The notes: generated from the letters alone by a model not told the origin. A stretch of DNA of 40,312 nt from Dehalococcoidia bacterium (GCA_030649945.1 JAUSFE010000108.1:1-40312), one strand, 5' to 3'; positions 16,140 through 24,371 are shown, counted from the stretch's first letter. A program made the numbers and translations.

Positions 16140-16651
16140 GCTGTCTCATGCCCTATGGTACGCGGTTTTGGGGCTGCCCGGTGGCGCGGAGCACGGCTGC
16201 GATAGAGCGACAGGCGCCATGGACGGCGGGCGCCGGCAGTCTCGCCGCAGGATTCGCTAGTGTAGTGTCTCCGAAGTATGCATGCTGACTTGTGCCGACG
16301 GCGGCAGGTAGGGAGTGGCGCGAGTTTCTTGAGCGTTGTTCCGATTGCAAACGTCTTCTGTCCCACCCTCCCGCCCTCGAAGTGTTATCCAGGGGACACC
16401 CCCTTCGACAGGCTCAGGACAGGCCTGGACGACCCCGGCGGGGGCTGCGCCCCCTGCGCCCCCTGCACCCCCCTATACGTCGCACGACGTCTGTTTTCGA
16501 GGCAGATGGCTTACGGGTTCATCGCCCTGGGCAGCACTTGATGCGCCGTGACGTTCGCGCTCCGGCGACCACGGAACCGAAGCAGCGCGCGCCATCAGCC
16601 ACCGCCGTATACAACTGCCAACAGTGTGCAACGTATTAGCGAGACGGAGCG
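16140..16651. other. Gene-free spacer
   Basis: 512 bp upstream of the minus-strand dehydrogenase gene and downstream of the aminotransferase. I see no conserved reading frame. It holds a hairpin-core repeat at about 16392-16475 that is interrupted by a REP-like element. Confidence 0.6.
16401..16427. repeat. REP-like element nested in a hairpin repeat
   Basis: CCCTTCGACAGGCTCAGGAC and a following AGGCC lie just after GGGGACACCCCC, in the position where other copies continue with AGACCCCC. This looks like one repeat inserted inside another. Confidence 0.55.
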
Positions 16652-17833
16652 CTACAGGTGCGAGACGAAGCGGCCGATGCGCTCCAGCGCCTCTTCCAGC
16701 AGGCTGTAGGGCGAGGCGTAGCACATCCGCACGTGCCCGCGGCCGCACTCGCCGAAGGCGGAGCCGGGGATCACCGCCACCTTCTCGCCGTCCAGCAGCC
16801 GCTCCGCGAACTCCATGTCGTCCAGGCCGGTGGAGCGGATGGAGGGGAAGATGTAGAAGGCGCCCCTGGGCTCGCAGGCAGTGAGGCCGATGTCGTTCAG
16901 CCCCTTCACCATCAGCCGCCGCCTGCGGTCGAACTCCGCCACGAAGCGCCGCGTGTCCTCTTCCCCGTTGCGGATGGCCTCCAGCGCCGCGTACTGCGAC
17001 GGCGTGGGCGCGGACATGATGATGTACTGGTGTATCTTCATCATCGCTTCCAGGATGTCCGAGGGGGCGCACAGCCAGCCCACGCGCCAGCCGGTCATGG
17101 CGTAGGCCTTGGAGAAGCCGCCCATGAGGATCGTGCGCTCCTTCATGCCGGGCAGCGAGGCGAAACAGGTGTGGGGCATGCCGTAGGTGAGCCGGTCGTA
17201 GATCTCGTCCGAGATGACCGTCAGGTCGCGGCGCACGGCCACTTCCGCGATGTCCTGCAGGTCTTCGCGGGCCATCTGGGCGCCCGTGGGGTTGGAAGGG
17301 TAGCCCAGGAGCAGGGCCCGCGTCCGGTCCGTGATGCGCGCCTCTATCTCCTGGGCCGTGACGCGGAACTCGTGCTCCATCTGCGTGGGCACAGGGACGA
17401 ACTTGCCGCCGGCCAGCACCGTGCACGGCTGATAGGCCACGTAGTACGGGTCAGGCGTCAGCAGCTCATCGCCGGGGTCAAGCAGGGCGTGCGTGGCCAG
17501 GAGCAGCGCCTCGGAGACGCCCACGGTGACGATGATCTCCCGCTGCGCGTCGTAGCGCACGCCGTAGAGCCGCTGCAGGTGCTCCGCGATGGCCTCTCGC
17601 AGCTCCGGCAGGCCATAGTTGGAGGTGTAGTGCGTCTCGCCGCGGCGCACGGCTGCGAACGCCGCCTCGCTGTACCGCTCCGGCGTCAGGAAGTCCGGCT
17701 CTCCCACGCCCAGGGAGATGCACCCGTCCATGTTCGCGATCAGCTCGAAGAAGCGGCGGATGCCGGAGGCGGAGATGGACTGCACCTTCTGGGAGAAGCG
17801 CGGTCCCTTCGTGCGGTAGGGGCCCTCGGTCAA
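16652..17833 (-). CDS. Class I/II PLP-dependent aminotransferase
   Basis: 393 aa, the usual length for AspAT-like fold type I enzymes. The TTG at 17833 has a GGAGG box 7 nt upstream. Features are GVGEPDF near the N-terminus, HYTSNYGLPELREAIA, DPYYVAY, the YPSNPTG loop, SDEIYDRLTY (PLP-pyridine Asp), GGFSKAYAMTGWRVGW with the Schiff-base lysine K242, and a C-terminal CYASPY around the substrate-binding Arg. It transfers an amino group between an amino acid and a 2-oxo acid. It resembles the aspartate/alanine/aromatic group, and I cannot assign the substrate more closely. It is monocistronic and divergent from the diguanylate cyclase. Confidence 0.92.
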   Translation of the reverse strand: MTEGPYRTKGPRFSQKVQSISASGIRRFFELIANMDGCISLGVGEPDFLTPERYSEAAFAAVRRGETHYTSNYGLPELREAIAEHLQRLYGVRYDAQREIIVTVGVSEALLLATHALLDPGDELLTPDPYYVAYQPCTVLAGGKFVPVPTQMEHEFRVTAQEIEARITDRTRALLLGYPSNPTGAQMAREDLQDIAEVAVRRDLTVISDEIYDRLTYGMPHTCFASLPGMKERTILMGGFSKAYAMTGWRVGWLCAPSDILEAMMKIHQYIIMSAPTPSQYAALEAIRNGEEDTRRFVAEFDRRRRLMVKGLNDIGLTACEPRGAFYIFPSIRSTGLDDMEFAERLLDGEKVAVIPGSAFGECGRGHVRMCYASPYSLLEEALERIGRFVSHL

Positions 17834-18062
17834 CTACAGTCCTCCAGGGGTTGGGATGGTGCTCCCAATCCTAGCAGAGCGGCGATGCGCTGTCACGGCA
17901 GGGGCGGCTGCCGGCGGTCGTGCGGACGCTCCGGCGCGGGCGCCGGCGGGTCGTTGTAACACGCGCTTTCGCTGCTCCGTCCTATGCAGTGGTAAGTGGT
18001 TGTGGCCCGGCGGCGGGGCGCTCTCACTATGTTCGGGGGTAACGGAGAAAGCCACGGACGAT

Positions 18063-19358
18063 GTGCTGACCATAACATCGGCGGCTGGCCGGCTGGCCGA
18101 AAATAAGCGGCAGCACGGGGCGTTCGTCAACGCCCGGCTTCTGCTTGTTCTCATGTTCATTGGCCTGTGGGTGGTAATGGCGCCCGTGGGCCTGGCGCTG
18201 CCCACCGGCTTCCTGGTCGCGCTCATGGCGGAGACCGTGGCGCTGTTCGCATACAAGCGGCTGGTGCCGAGGGCGGACAGTGTCGGGGCCTTAACACGCC
18301 TGCATTACTTGCTGCTGGCCGCGGAGATCGGCTTCCACTCCACCATGGTCTACTATCTGGGCGGGGCATCCTGGCTGGGGGGCGTCGCCTACATCTACGC
18401 GGTGCTCTACGCGGCAGCCTTCCTGCGCTGGTGGGAGACCGCCATTTTCGTTACTGCGGTCGCCCTAGTCTCCGGTTCCATGATGACGTTCGACGCGCTG
18501 GGCGTCATCCCGCATCAGTCGTTCCTGCCCCAGGGAGTGGACCGCTTCCGGGACGCGCGTTTCGTGGAGACGTCCATCATCATGTTCACGGGGGTGCTGG
18601 CCACCGTCGCGTTCTGGGTTTCGTGGCTGGGCGGAGAGATGCGGCGTGAACGGGACGCGGCTTTGACGGCGAACGAGAAACTGACGAGGACGGAGGCCGA
18701 TCTGCGGACCCTGAACGAAGAGCTGGAACAGAAGGTGGAGGAAAGGACCCGCGTGCTGCTCTTCCGCGCGGAGCACGACCAGTTGACCGGCCTGCTGAAC
18801 CGCGGCAGCGTATCGCGCCGCTGCCAGGAGCTCCTGGCCCTGGCCAAGCGCGGTGAGAGGCCCATGGCCCTGATCGTGGCCGATGCCGATGACTTCAAGT
18901 CCTGCAACGATATGGGCGGCCACGCCTACGGCGATGGCGTGCTGCGCATCCTGGCCGACAGCCTGCGCGAGTCCTGCCGCGAGTCCGATGTTGTGGGCAG
19001 GCTGGGAGGCGACGAGTTCCTGGTTCTGCTCCCCGATACGTCTGTGCGGGGAGCCCTGGGCTACTGCCGCCGGCTGGTGAAGCTCATTGAGCAGAAGCAG
19101 AAGCACTGGAGTGAGAAATTCTTGCCGCTGCCCGCTCTCAGCCTGGGCATAGGCGTCTTCCCGGGGCACGGCGTTGACGTCGAGGACCTGATCCGCGTGG
19201 CCGACAAGGCGATGTATGACGCCAAGGCCGCGGGCGGCGCCCGCTGGAAGATGGGGAAGTCCGGCGCCACGTTTGCCGCCGCCGGCCGCCTCCGCCCCCG
19301 CGGCGCCCAGCGCCGCGCCGAGCAGGCGGCCCGCGTCCCGGATCCCGTCGCGGACTGA
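18063..19358 (+). CDS. Membrane diguanylate cyclase (GGDEF)
   Basis: 431 aa from the GTG at 18063; in-frame sequence upstream to 17856 looks non-coding, so the exact start is uncertain. About five or six hydrophobic segments lie in residues 20-195 (LLLVLMFIGLWVVMAPVGL, TGFLVALMAETVALFAY, GGVAYIYAVLYAAAFL and others), an integral membrane sensor. A coiled-coil linker (TLNEELEQKVEERTRVL) connects to a GGDEF domain with DQLTGLLNR, the active-site GGDEF at 315-319, and an inhibitory RxxD site (RESD, 306-309) five residues before it. It should make cyclic di-GMP from two GTP with product inhibition. No EAL or PilZ gene is nearby. Confidence 0.9.
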   Translation: MLTITSAAGRLAENKRQHGAFVNARLLLVLMFIGLWVVMAPVGLALPTGFLVALMAETVALFAYKRLVPRADSVGALTRLHYLLLAAEIGFHSTMVYYLGGASWLGGVAYIYAVLYAAAFLRWWETAIFVTAVALVSGSMMTFDALGVIPHQSFLPQGVDRFRDARFVETSIIMFTGVLATVAFWVSWLGGEMRRERDAALTANEKLTRTEADLRTLNEELEQKVEERTRVLLFRAEHDQLTGLLNRGSVSRRCQELLALAKRGERPMALIVADADDFKSCNDMGGHAYGDGVLRILADSLRESCRESDVVGRLGGDEFLVLLPDTSVRGALGYCRRLVKLIEQKQKHWSEKFLPLPALSLGIGVFPGHGVDVEDLIRVADKAMYDAKAAGGARWKMGKSGATFAAAGRLRPRGAQRRAEQAARVPDPVAD

Positions 19359-19372
19359 GCGGCGCGCTTCCG

Positions 19373-19648
19373 CTAGCTGTAGTTCCGACACAGGTTGTTT
19401 ACGGCGACGTGAGTCTCGCAAGCAGCGCCTGGCTCCCACCCGGCCCCACCGTTCCGCAATCGAGATGCTGTGCGTCCCACCCGCCCCCTCCTGAGGCGGG
19501 CAGGCGCCCGGGATGTAAGTCTGGGGGACACCCCCAGACCCCCGACAGGGGGCTCCGCCCCCTGTACCCCCGTGCTACGCAAGCAGGCAGCTTGGCGCGG
19601 CACCACTTAGCGGTATCTGTAAACAACGTCCGTGGGAAGTACAGCTAG
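19373..19648. mobile_element. MITE-A copy 1 (miniature inverted-repeat element, CTAG target)
   Basis: 276 bp bounded by CTAG on both sides, with imperfect terminal inverted repeats of about 30 bp. The left end reads CTAGCTGTAGTTCC...TTGTTTAC and the right end is its approximate complement, GTAAACAAC...TACAGCTAG. It has no coding capacity. A second copy lies at 21970-22226. The right CTAG supplies the TAG stop of the D-threonine-aldolase-like gene. CTAG (YTAR) targets are known for IS5-family elements, so an IS5-type transposase may have moved it. Confidence 0.75.
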
Positions 19649-20739
19649 CCGTGGCGCTGCTCTGCGTACCCCCGCGCCGTCACCGGCCAGACCCCCACAA
19701 CCGTTTCCCCCTCAAGCGCGTAGAGCACGTCGTGCAGGTTGATCGTCGGGTCTGTGTGCGAAGGCCAGAGCTGGATGCGGTCTCCGGGCCGGACGGGCGA
19801 GTCCGGCGGGATGGCGATGCTGGCGTGCTCGTCGCTCAGGAACAGGACGCTCGCCCCCGGCGCGTCCTTCACGGCCGGGTTGCCGTGGTCCTGCGTGCAG
19901 GCCTTGTGCCCGGAGTCCGTCACGCAGAGGCCGGGCGCGGGCCGGCTGAGCACCGTGCCCAGGACTGAGAACGCCTTCTCGAACGGGATGTCCAGCTTCG
20001 CGTAAGCGGTGTCCATGAGCACGTAGGAGCCCGCCTGCACCTCCGTCACGCCCTCGACGCGCCCGGTGATGTCGTAGGTCCCAGTGCCGCCGGCGGACAC
20101 GATGTCGCAGGCCAGGCCGGCCTCCCGCATCATCTGCGCGCTCGTCAACAGGCGCTCCATCGCCTTGCGCGCCCGCGCCTCGCGCTCCCCCCTGTCCTCT
20201 ATCGCCACCACGTGTCCCTCGTAGCCCATGACGCCGCGCAGCCGCAGGCCGCTCAGGCCGGCCGCCCGCCGGGCCAGCGCCAGCGCTTCCTCGCCCGGCG
20301 CCACCCCGCAGCGCGGCATGCCGACGTTCACATCGATCACGATGCCGACGGTCACGCCCGCCCGCTGCGCCGCGGCGGCCATCTCCTCCAGCCCGTAGAC
20401 GGAGTCGGCCGCTATCTTCACGTCGGTCCGCTTCGCCAGCGCCGCCACGCGGGCCGTCTTGTCCGGCCCGATCACCTGGTTGGCGATGAGGATGTCGTCG
20501 CAGAAGTCGGAGGCCGCCTCCGCCTCTGCGACGGTGGCGCAGGTGAGGCCCGTGCAGGACCCCGCGGCCAGCTGCCGCCGCGCGATCTCCAGCGTCTTGT
20601 GCGCCTTGAAGTGCGGGCGCAACCTGCAGGCGCCGGCGGCGAAGAACTCCGCCATGCGCCGGATGTTCCGCTCCATAGCGGGCACGTCCACGATGAGCGC
20701 CGGCGTCGGGATATCCGAGAGCGTGCGGGGGTGGGTCAC
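19645..20739 (-). CDS. D-threonine aldolase-like PLP enzyme (alanine racemase fold)
   Basis: 364 aa, fold type III PLP enzyme. RPHFKAHKT near residue 41 holds the Schiff-base lysine (K45). The C-terminal metal site reads PSHTDPTINLHD, so the ligands are H328 and D330: the His-x-Asp pair is the D-threonine aldolase form, while D-serine dehydratases have His-x-Cys. It should cleave D-beta-hydroxy-amino acids such as D-threonine to glycine and an aldehyde, with a divalent metal. The start is GTG at 20739 with only a weak ribosome-binding site; a copied 5' end at 21206-21280 has ATG instead. The stop codon lies within the CTAG boundary of MITE-A copy 1. Confidence 0.85.
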   Translation of the reverse strand: MTHPRTLSDIPTPALIVDVPAMERNIRRMAEFFAAGACRLRPHFKAHKTLEIARRQLAAGSCTGLTCATVAEAEAASDFCDDILIANQVIGPDKTARVAALAKRTDVKIAADSVYGLEEMAAAAQRAGVTVGIVIDVNVGMPRCGVAPGEEALALARRAAGLSGLRLRGVMGYEGHVVAIEDRGEREARARKAMERLLTSAQMMREAGLACDIVSAGGTGTYDITGRVEGVTEVQAGSYVLMDTAYAKLDIPFEKAFSVLGTVLSRPAPGLCVTDSGHKACTQDHGNPAVKDAPGASVLFLSDEHASIAIPPDSPVRPGDRIQLWPSHTDPTINLHDVLYALEGETVVGVWPVTARGYAEQRHG

Positions 20740-20746
20740 CGGGCAC

Positions 20747-20818
20747 TCACGTGCGCTTCAGGTCTTCCTCGGTGAGGCCCAGGTCTGTCAATGTGGCGGC
20801 GAGCTCCCCATACCTCAA
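20747..20818 (-). CDS. Tiny ORF after orphan hicB (possible toxin remnant)
   Basis: 23 codons from a TTG overlapping the hicB stop, ending TDLGLTEEDLKRT. The tail resembles HicA C-termini (compare AGLSTEEFERLLR in the intact hicA of this window). It could be what remains of a HicA gene, or chance; too short to decide. Confidence 0.2.
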   Translation of the reverse strand: MRYGELAATLTDLGLTEEDLKRT

Positions 20819-21066
20819 GCTTCGACTTTGACGACCAGTTCAGCGCGAATCAACGGGGCCTCGCTGCCGGAGTCCAGCTCCCGCGGCAAAGGCAGGTTCT
20901 TTTCGCGGCAAAGCTCGATGATTATGCGGGCAGCGTCCTCAATGTAGTCGAGGGCGTCGGCGATGGTATCGCCTTCGACGTGACACCCCTTCAGGTCCGG
21001 GCAGATGGCGAAGTAACGGCCATCCTCAAGCGGTTCCACCTCCACCCTCAACAGATACTGCTTCAC
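20815..21066 (-). CDS. Orphan HicB-family antitoxin-like protein
   Basis: 83 aa from the GTG at 21066, chosen because GAGGTG lies 6 nt upstream; the GTG at 21099 would lie upstream of the TATAAT box. The HicB core is clear: YLLRVEVEPLEDGRYFAICP, DLKGCHVEGDT, DALDYIEDAARIIIE. A longer tail (LPRELDSGSEAPLIRAELVVKVEA) follows. No intact HicA is adjacent, only a possible remnant downstream. It lies between the D-threonine-aldolase-like gene and a truncated copy of the gatA 3' end, inside a duplicated spacer. Confidence 0.75.
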   Translation of the reverse strand: MKQYLLRVEVEPLEDGRYFAICPDLKGCHVEGDTIADALDYIEDAARIIIELCREKNLPLPRELDSGSEAPLIRAELVVKVEA

Positions 21067-21088
21067 TTCGATCACCTCACTCGAATCG

Positions 21089-21094
21089 ATTATA
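21089..21094 (-). promoter_or_regulatory. -10 element of orphan hicB
   Basis: Perfect TATAAT on the minus strand, 22 nt before the chosen GTG start. Confidence 0.5.
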
Positions 21095-21098
21095 CGCA

Positions 21099-21198
21099 CT
21101 AGAGCGGCGGGAACTGGTGGTGCCAGTCCGTCGCCTGCTCATAGGCGTAGGCCGCCCGGAAGAGGCTGGCCTCGTCGAACGGCCTGGCCGGGATCTGC
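21099..21198 (-). pseudogene. Copy of the gatA 3' end (fragment b of locus 1)
   Basis: 100 bp matching 22223-22322 with one mismatch. It includes the last 33 codons of gatA (to WHHQFPPL) and its TAG stop within CTAG. The single change turns a Leu codon into Pro. It is fused on its other side to a copy of the 5' end of the D-threonine-aldolase-like gene in a different reading frame, so no gatA protein can be made from it. Confidence 0.9.
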
Positions 21199-21205
21199 GC
21201 CGCGG

Positions 21206-21280
21206 GTTCCGCTCCATAGCGGGCACGTCCACGATGAGCGCCGGCGCCGGGATATCCGAGAGCGTGCGGGGGTGGGTCAT
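21206..21280 (-). pseudogene. Copy of the D-threonine-aldolase-like gene 5' end (fragment a of locus 1)
   Basis: 21206-21279 matches 20665-20738 with one mismatch (74 bp). It encodes MTHPRTLSDIPAPALIVDV and a few more residues, then breaks into the gatA fragment. The start codon here is ATG at 21280, whereas the full gene at 20739 has GTG. Confidence 0.9.
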
Positions 21281-21349
21281 GGAGACGAGTTTGCGGCCCC
21301 ACGGGCGCTCGCGCAAGCGGTCGGCGCCGTGAGGGTAGCCGGCGGCTGA

Positions 21350-21355
21350 TACGAT
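21350..21355 (+). promoter_or_regulatory. -10 element of the small membrane protein gene
   Basis: TACGAT ends 6 nt before the GTG at 21362, the spacing expected if transcription starts at the first base of the start codon. Confidence 0.45.
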
Positions 21356-21361
21356 AACCGC

Positions 21362-21958
21362 GTGCTCACGGACCTGCTGCGGCTCGCCCTGGCCTACGCC
21401 GTCGCGTTCGCGGTAAACCTGCCACCGGCGTTCATGCCCGCCACCTGGATGGTGCTGGCGTTCTTTCGCATCCATTTTGGGCTGCCGTTGCTGCCCCTGA
21501 CCATTGGCGGCGCCTTCTTCTCGACGCTCGGACGCATTGTCCTCGCCAGGGGTAGCACCATGTACAAGCGCAGGGTCATGAAACGCCACGAAGAGCTGGA
21601 TGAGATCGGCGAGTACCTGGACAGGCGCCGCAACTACGTGGGCGTGGCCACCTTCCTCTACTGCCTGCTGCCCCTGCCCAGCAACAGCCTCTTCATCGCC
21701 GCCGGCCTCGTAGAGGTGAACATGGTGCGTGTGATGATCGGCTTCTGGCTGGGGCGGGCGCTGTCGTACACGTTCTACGTCTGGACTGCGGACCAGGTGT
21801 TCGCGAACCTGAGGAACGTGTTCCAGGACTTCTACAGCGACTGGCTGGGCCTGACCCTGGAGGTGTTCAGCCTATTTGGCGCGCTGCTGCTCCTGCTGTT
21901 GCCGTGGCCCCGCTGGGCGTTGCGCTGGATCAACCGCGGCGACCGCGCAACGAGGTAG
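21362..21958 (+). CDS. Small integral membrane protein, possibly VTT/DedA-like
   Basis: 198 aa with four or five hydrophobic segments (about 5-22, 25-60, 95-120, 125-145 and 165-182). A re-entrant-like LLPLPSNSLFIAAGLVEV followed by MIGFWLGRALSY resembles the VTT (DedA/SNARE-associated) pattern of a Pro-containing loop, an AG pair and a following helix. VTT proteins move lipids across membranes. The match is partial, so I would call it an unassigned membrane protein with VTT-like features. It is the only gene in the second (Y) version of the duplicated spacer and probably has a leaderless mRNA. Confidence 0.6.
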   Translation: MLTDLLRLALAYAVAFAVNLPPAFMPATWMVLAFFRIHFGLPLLPLTIGGAFFSTLGRIVLARGSTMYKRRVMKRHEELDEIGEYLDRRRNYVGVATFLYCLLPLPSNSLFIAAGLVEVNMVRVMIGFWLGRALSYTFYVWTADQVFANLRNVFQDFYSDWLGLTLEVFSLFGALLLLLLPWPRWALRWINRGDRATR

Positions 21959-21969
21959 TTGTCCAGCCC

Positions 21970-22226
21970 CTAGATGTAGTTCCCACACAGGTTGTTTACG
22001 GCGAGATCAGTCCCGCTCAGCGGCGCCTGGCTTCCCCCGGGCCCCACCGTTCCGCAATCGAGATGCCGTGCGTCCCACCCGCCCGCCCGGGATGTTATCT
22101 GGGGGACACCCCCAGACCCCCGACAGGGGGCTCCGCCCCCTGTACCCCCGTGCTACGCAAGGAGGCAGCTTGGCGCGCCACCACTTAGCCGTATCTGTAA
22201 ACAACGTCTGTGGGAACGACACCTAG
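21970..22226. mobile_element. MITE-A copy 2
   Basis: 257 bp between CTAG sites. Left end CTAGATGTAGTTCCCACAC...TTGTTTAC; right end GTAAACAACGTCTGTGGGAAC...ACCTAG. It aligns with 19373-19648 over its whole length apart from short indels, and shares the central GGGGGACACCCCC hairpin. Its right CTAG contains the gatA stop codon. The fragment at 21099 shows the gatA tail next to a CTAG without the element, a possible empty site. Confidence 0.75.
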
Positions 22227-23704
22227 AGCGGCGGGAACTGGTGGTGCCAGTCCGTCGCCTGCTCATAGGCGTAGGCCGCCCGGAAGAGGCTGGCCTCGTC
22301 GAACGGCCTGGCCAGGATCTGCACGCCGATGGGCAGGCGCGTGCCGTCCGGCGCCTCCATCATCCCGCAGGGCAGCGAGATGCCGGGCAGCCCCGCGATG
22401 TTGACGGGGATGGTGCAGATATCGCTCAGGTACATCTGCAGCGGGTCGTCCAGCTTCGCGCCCAGGTGGAAGGCCGGCGTGGGGCTCACGGGCGTCACCA
22501 GGATGTCGTGCGTCTGGAACGCCGCATCGAACTCCCGCCTGATCAGCGTGCGCACCTTCTGCGCCTTGAGGTAGTAGGCGTCGTAGTAGCCCGCGGAGAG
22601 GGCGTAGGTGCCCAGCATGATGCGCCGCTTCACCTCGTCGCCAAAGCCGTGCTGCCGCGTCTTCTCCATGTTCTCCCACATGGACTCGCCCTCGTGGTAT
22701 GAGAAGCCGTACTTCACGCCGTCGTACCGCGCCAGGTTGGCTGAAGCCTCCGAGGGCGCGATGATGTAGTAGACGGCCAGCGCGTGCGCCGTGGAGGGGA
22801 GCGACACCTCCCAGTCCACCTCCGCTCCCAGCGCTTCCATCTGCTGGATGGCCGCTTCCACACTGCTGCGCACGGAGTCCACCATCCCTTCCACGAAGAA
22901 CTCTTGCGGCACCCCCACGCGCAGGCCGCGCAGGTCCACCTTCAGGCTGTCCGCAATGCGCGGCGTCTCCAGCGGCGCCGACGTGGAGTCCCGCGCGTCG
23001 TACCCGGAGATGGCCTCGAAGACCAGCGCGGCGTCCCGCACGGAGCGCGTCAGCGGGCCGATCTGGTCCAGCGACGAGGCGAAGGCGACGAGCCCGTACC
23101 GCGAGACGCGGCCGTAAGTGGGCTTGAAGCCGACGACCCCGCACAGGGCCGCCGGCTGCCGGATGCTGCCGCCCGTGTCTGAACCCAACGCGTAGTGCGC
23201 CATGCCGGCGGCAACGGCCGCGGCCGAGCCCGAAGAAGAGCCGCCGGGCACGCGGTCCAGCGCCCACGGGTTGCGCGTGGGCCCGTAGGCGGAGTTCTCG
23301 CCGCTGGAGCCCATGGCGAACTCGTCCATGTTCGTCTTGCCCACCATCACCAGCCCGGCCTCCTTGAGCAGGGTGATCACCGCGGCGTCGTAGGGCGGCA
23401 CGTAGGGCTCCAGGATGCGCGAGCCGCACGTCGTGCGCACGCCCTTCGTGCAGATCACATCCTTGATCGCCCCCGGCACGCCGGTCAGCGGCGTCGCCTC
23501 CCCCCGGCCGATGCGCGCGTCCGCCTCGCGCGCCTGCTCCAGTGCCAGGTCTTCCGTCAGGGTCAGGAAGGCGTGGATGCTGCCCTCCACCTCTGCGATG
23601 CGCGCGAAGGCCGCGCGCGTGAGGTCAACGGATGAGACCTCGCGGCGGTGCAGGAGGTCCGCGGCCTCGCTCAGCGTCAGGCGGTGCAGCGGCTCAGACG
23701 GCAT
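22223..23704 (-). CDS. gatA: Glutamyl/aspartyl-tRNA amidotransferase subunit A
   Basis: 493 aa amidase-signature enzyme, normal length. The catalytic triad is recognisable: K81 in GVPGAIKD, the cis-Ser in GGSSSGS (156-160), and nucleophile S180 in GSDTGGSIRQPA. It liberates ammonia from glutamine to amidate Glu-tRNA-Gln or Asp-tRNA-Asn in the GatCAB complex. The ATG at 23704 has no Shine-Dalgarno; the 53 nt upstream are pyrimidine-rich on the coding strand. gatC lies upstream, but a MITE-B copy separates the two. gatB is not in the window. Confidence 0.96.
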   Translation of the reverse strand: MPSEPLHRLTLSEAADLLHRREVSSVDLTRAAFARIAEVEGSIHAFLTLTEDLALEQAREADARIGRGEATPLTGVPGAIKDVICTKGVRTTCGSRILEPYVPPYDAAVITLLKEAGLVMVGKTNMDEFAMGSSGENSAYGPTRNPWALDRVPGGSSSGSAAAVAAGMAHYALGSDTGGSIRQPAALCGVVGFKPTYGRVSRYGLVAFASSLDQIGPLTRSVRDAALVFEAISGYDARDSTSAPLETPRIADSLKVDLRGLRVGVPQEFFVEGMVDSVRSSVEAAIQQMEALGAEVDWEVSLPSTAHALAVYYIIAPSEASANLARYDGVKYGFSYHEGESMWENMEKTRQHGFGDEVKRRIMLGTYALSAGYYDAYYLKAQKVRTLIRREFDAAFQTHDILVTPVSPTPAFHLGAKLDDPLQMYLSDICTIPVNIAGLPGISLPCGMMEAPDGTRLPIGVQILARPFDEASLFRAAYAYEQATDWHHQFPPL

Positions 23705-23757
23705 GCGGATGGGAGGTAGGAGGAGGGAGGCAGGAGGTTTGACGCTGGAGGTTAGAG

Positions 23758-23987
23758 TAGTGTTTCAAGAACAGTCTTACCACGGCGCACCCTTGAAGTG
23801 AGAGACGGTACACGAGGGGTTCGGGCGCGCCATCGTCCCTCGCTCGCAGGTTTGCCCCACCCCAGATCCCTTCGCGAAGCTGCGCAGAGCCACGTGGCAG
23901 ATGTCGTCGCGCTCAGGATGACGGATGGGATGGCGCCGCGTTCAACGTACCACGGGATACGGTCAAGGTATTTTGGAGGCGGTACAC
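23758..23987. mobile_element. MITE-B copy 1, inserted between gatC and gatA
   Basis: Exactly 230 bp, flanked by the 5-bp direct repeat TAGAG (23753-23757 and 23988-23992). It aligns end to end with 27898-28127, about 88-90% identical by eye. Ends read TAGTGT...GTACAC; including the flank the termini form TAGTGT/ACACTA. It contains no gene. It occupies most of the 376-bp gap from 23705 to 24080. Confidence 0.75.
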
Positions 23988-24080
23988 TAGAGATCAGGTG
24001 GGACGCACAGCGCAGCGATATCAGGTGGAGTGGAGCAGACAGGCCGCCCACCCCGGCGCTCTGGCCTGCACAGCGGGTGC

Positions 24081-24371
24081 TCATTCTTCCAGGATGGCGC
24101 GCACGCGGAAGTGGTCCCCCTCGCGCAGCGGGGCGTTGGCCAGCGCCGCTTCCGGCTCCAGCGGCGGCTGCTCCTCGTCAGCCCGCATGACGTTGTGCAG
24201 CGAGAGCGTGTGCGCGGTGGGGGGCACGCCTTCGGTGTCGACCTGTTGCAGGCGCTCGAAGTAGTCCAGGATCTGGGAGAGCTGCTCGCTAAAGTGCTCC
24301 ATGTCCCGCTCGCTCAGCCCCACGCGGGCAAGGCGGGCGATATGCTGGACATCTTCTCGGCTGAGGGGCAA
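24081..24371 (-). CDS. gatC: Glutamyl/aspartyl-tRNA amidotransferase subunit C
   Basis: 96 aa, normal length. LSREDVQHIARLARVGLSE at the N-terminus and the VPPTAHTLSLHNVMRADE segment that wraps GatA are typical. I chose the TTG at 24371 because a GGAGG box lies at 24379-24383, about 7 nt upstream; the reading from 24404 starts within the promoter. It stabilises GatA in the GatCAB complex. gatA follows on the same strand, but a 230-bp mobile element now lies between them. Confidence 0.93.
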   Translation of the reverse strand: MPLSREDVQHIARLARVGLSERDMEHFSEQLSQILDYFERLQQVDTEGVPPTAHTLSLHNVMRADEEQPPLEPEAALANAPLREGDHFRVRAILEE

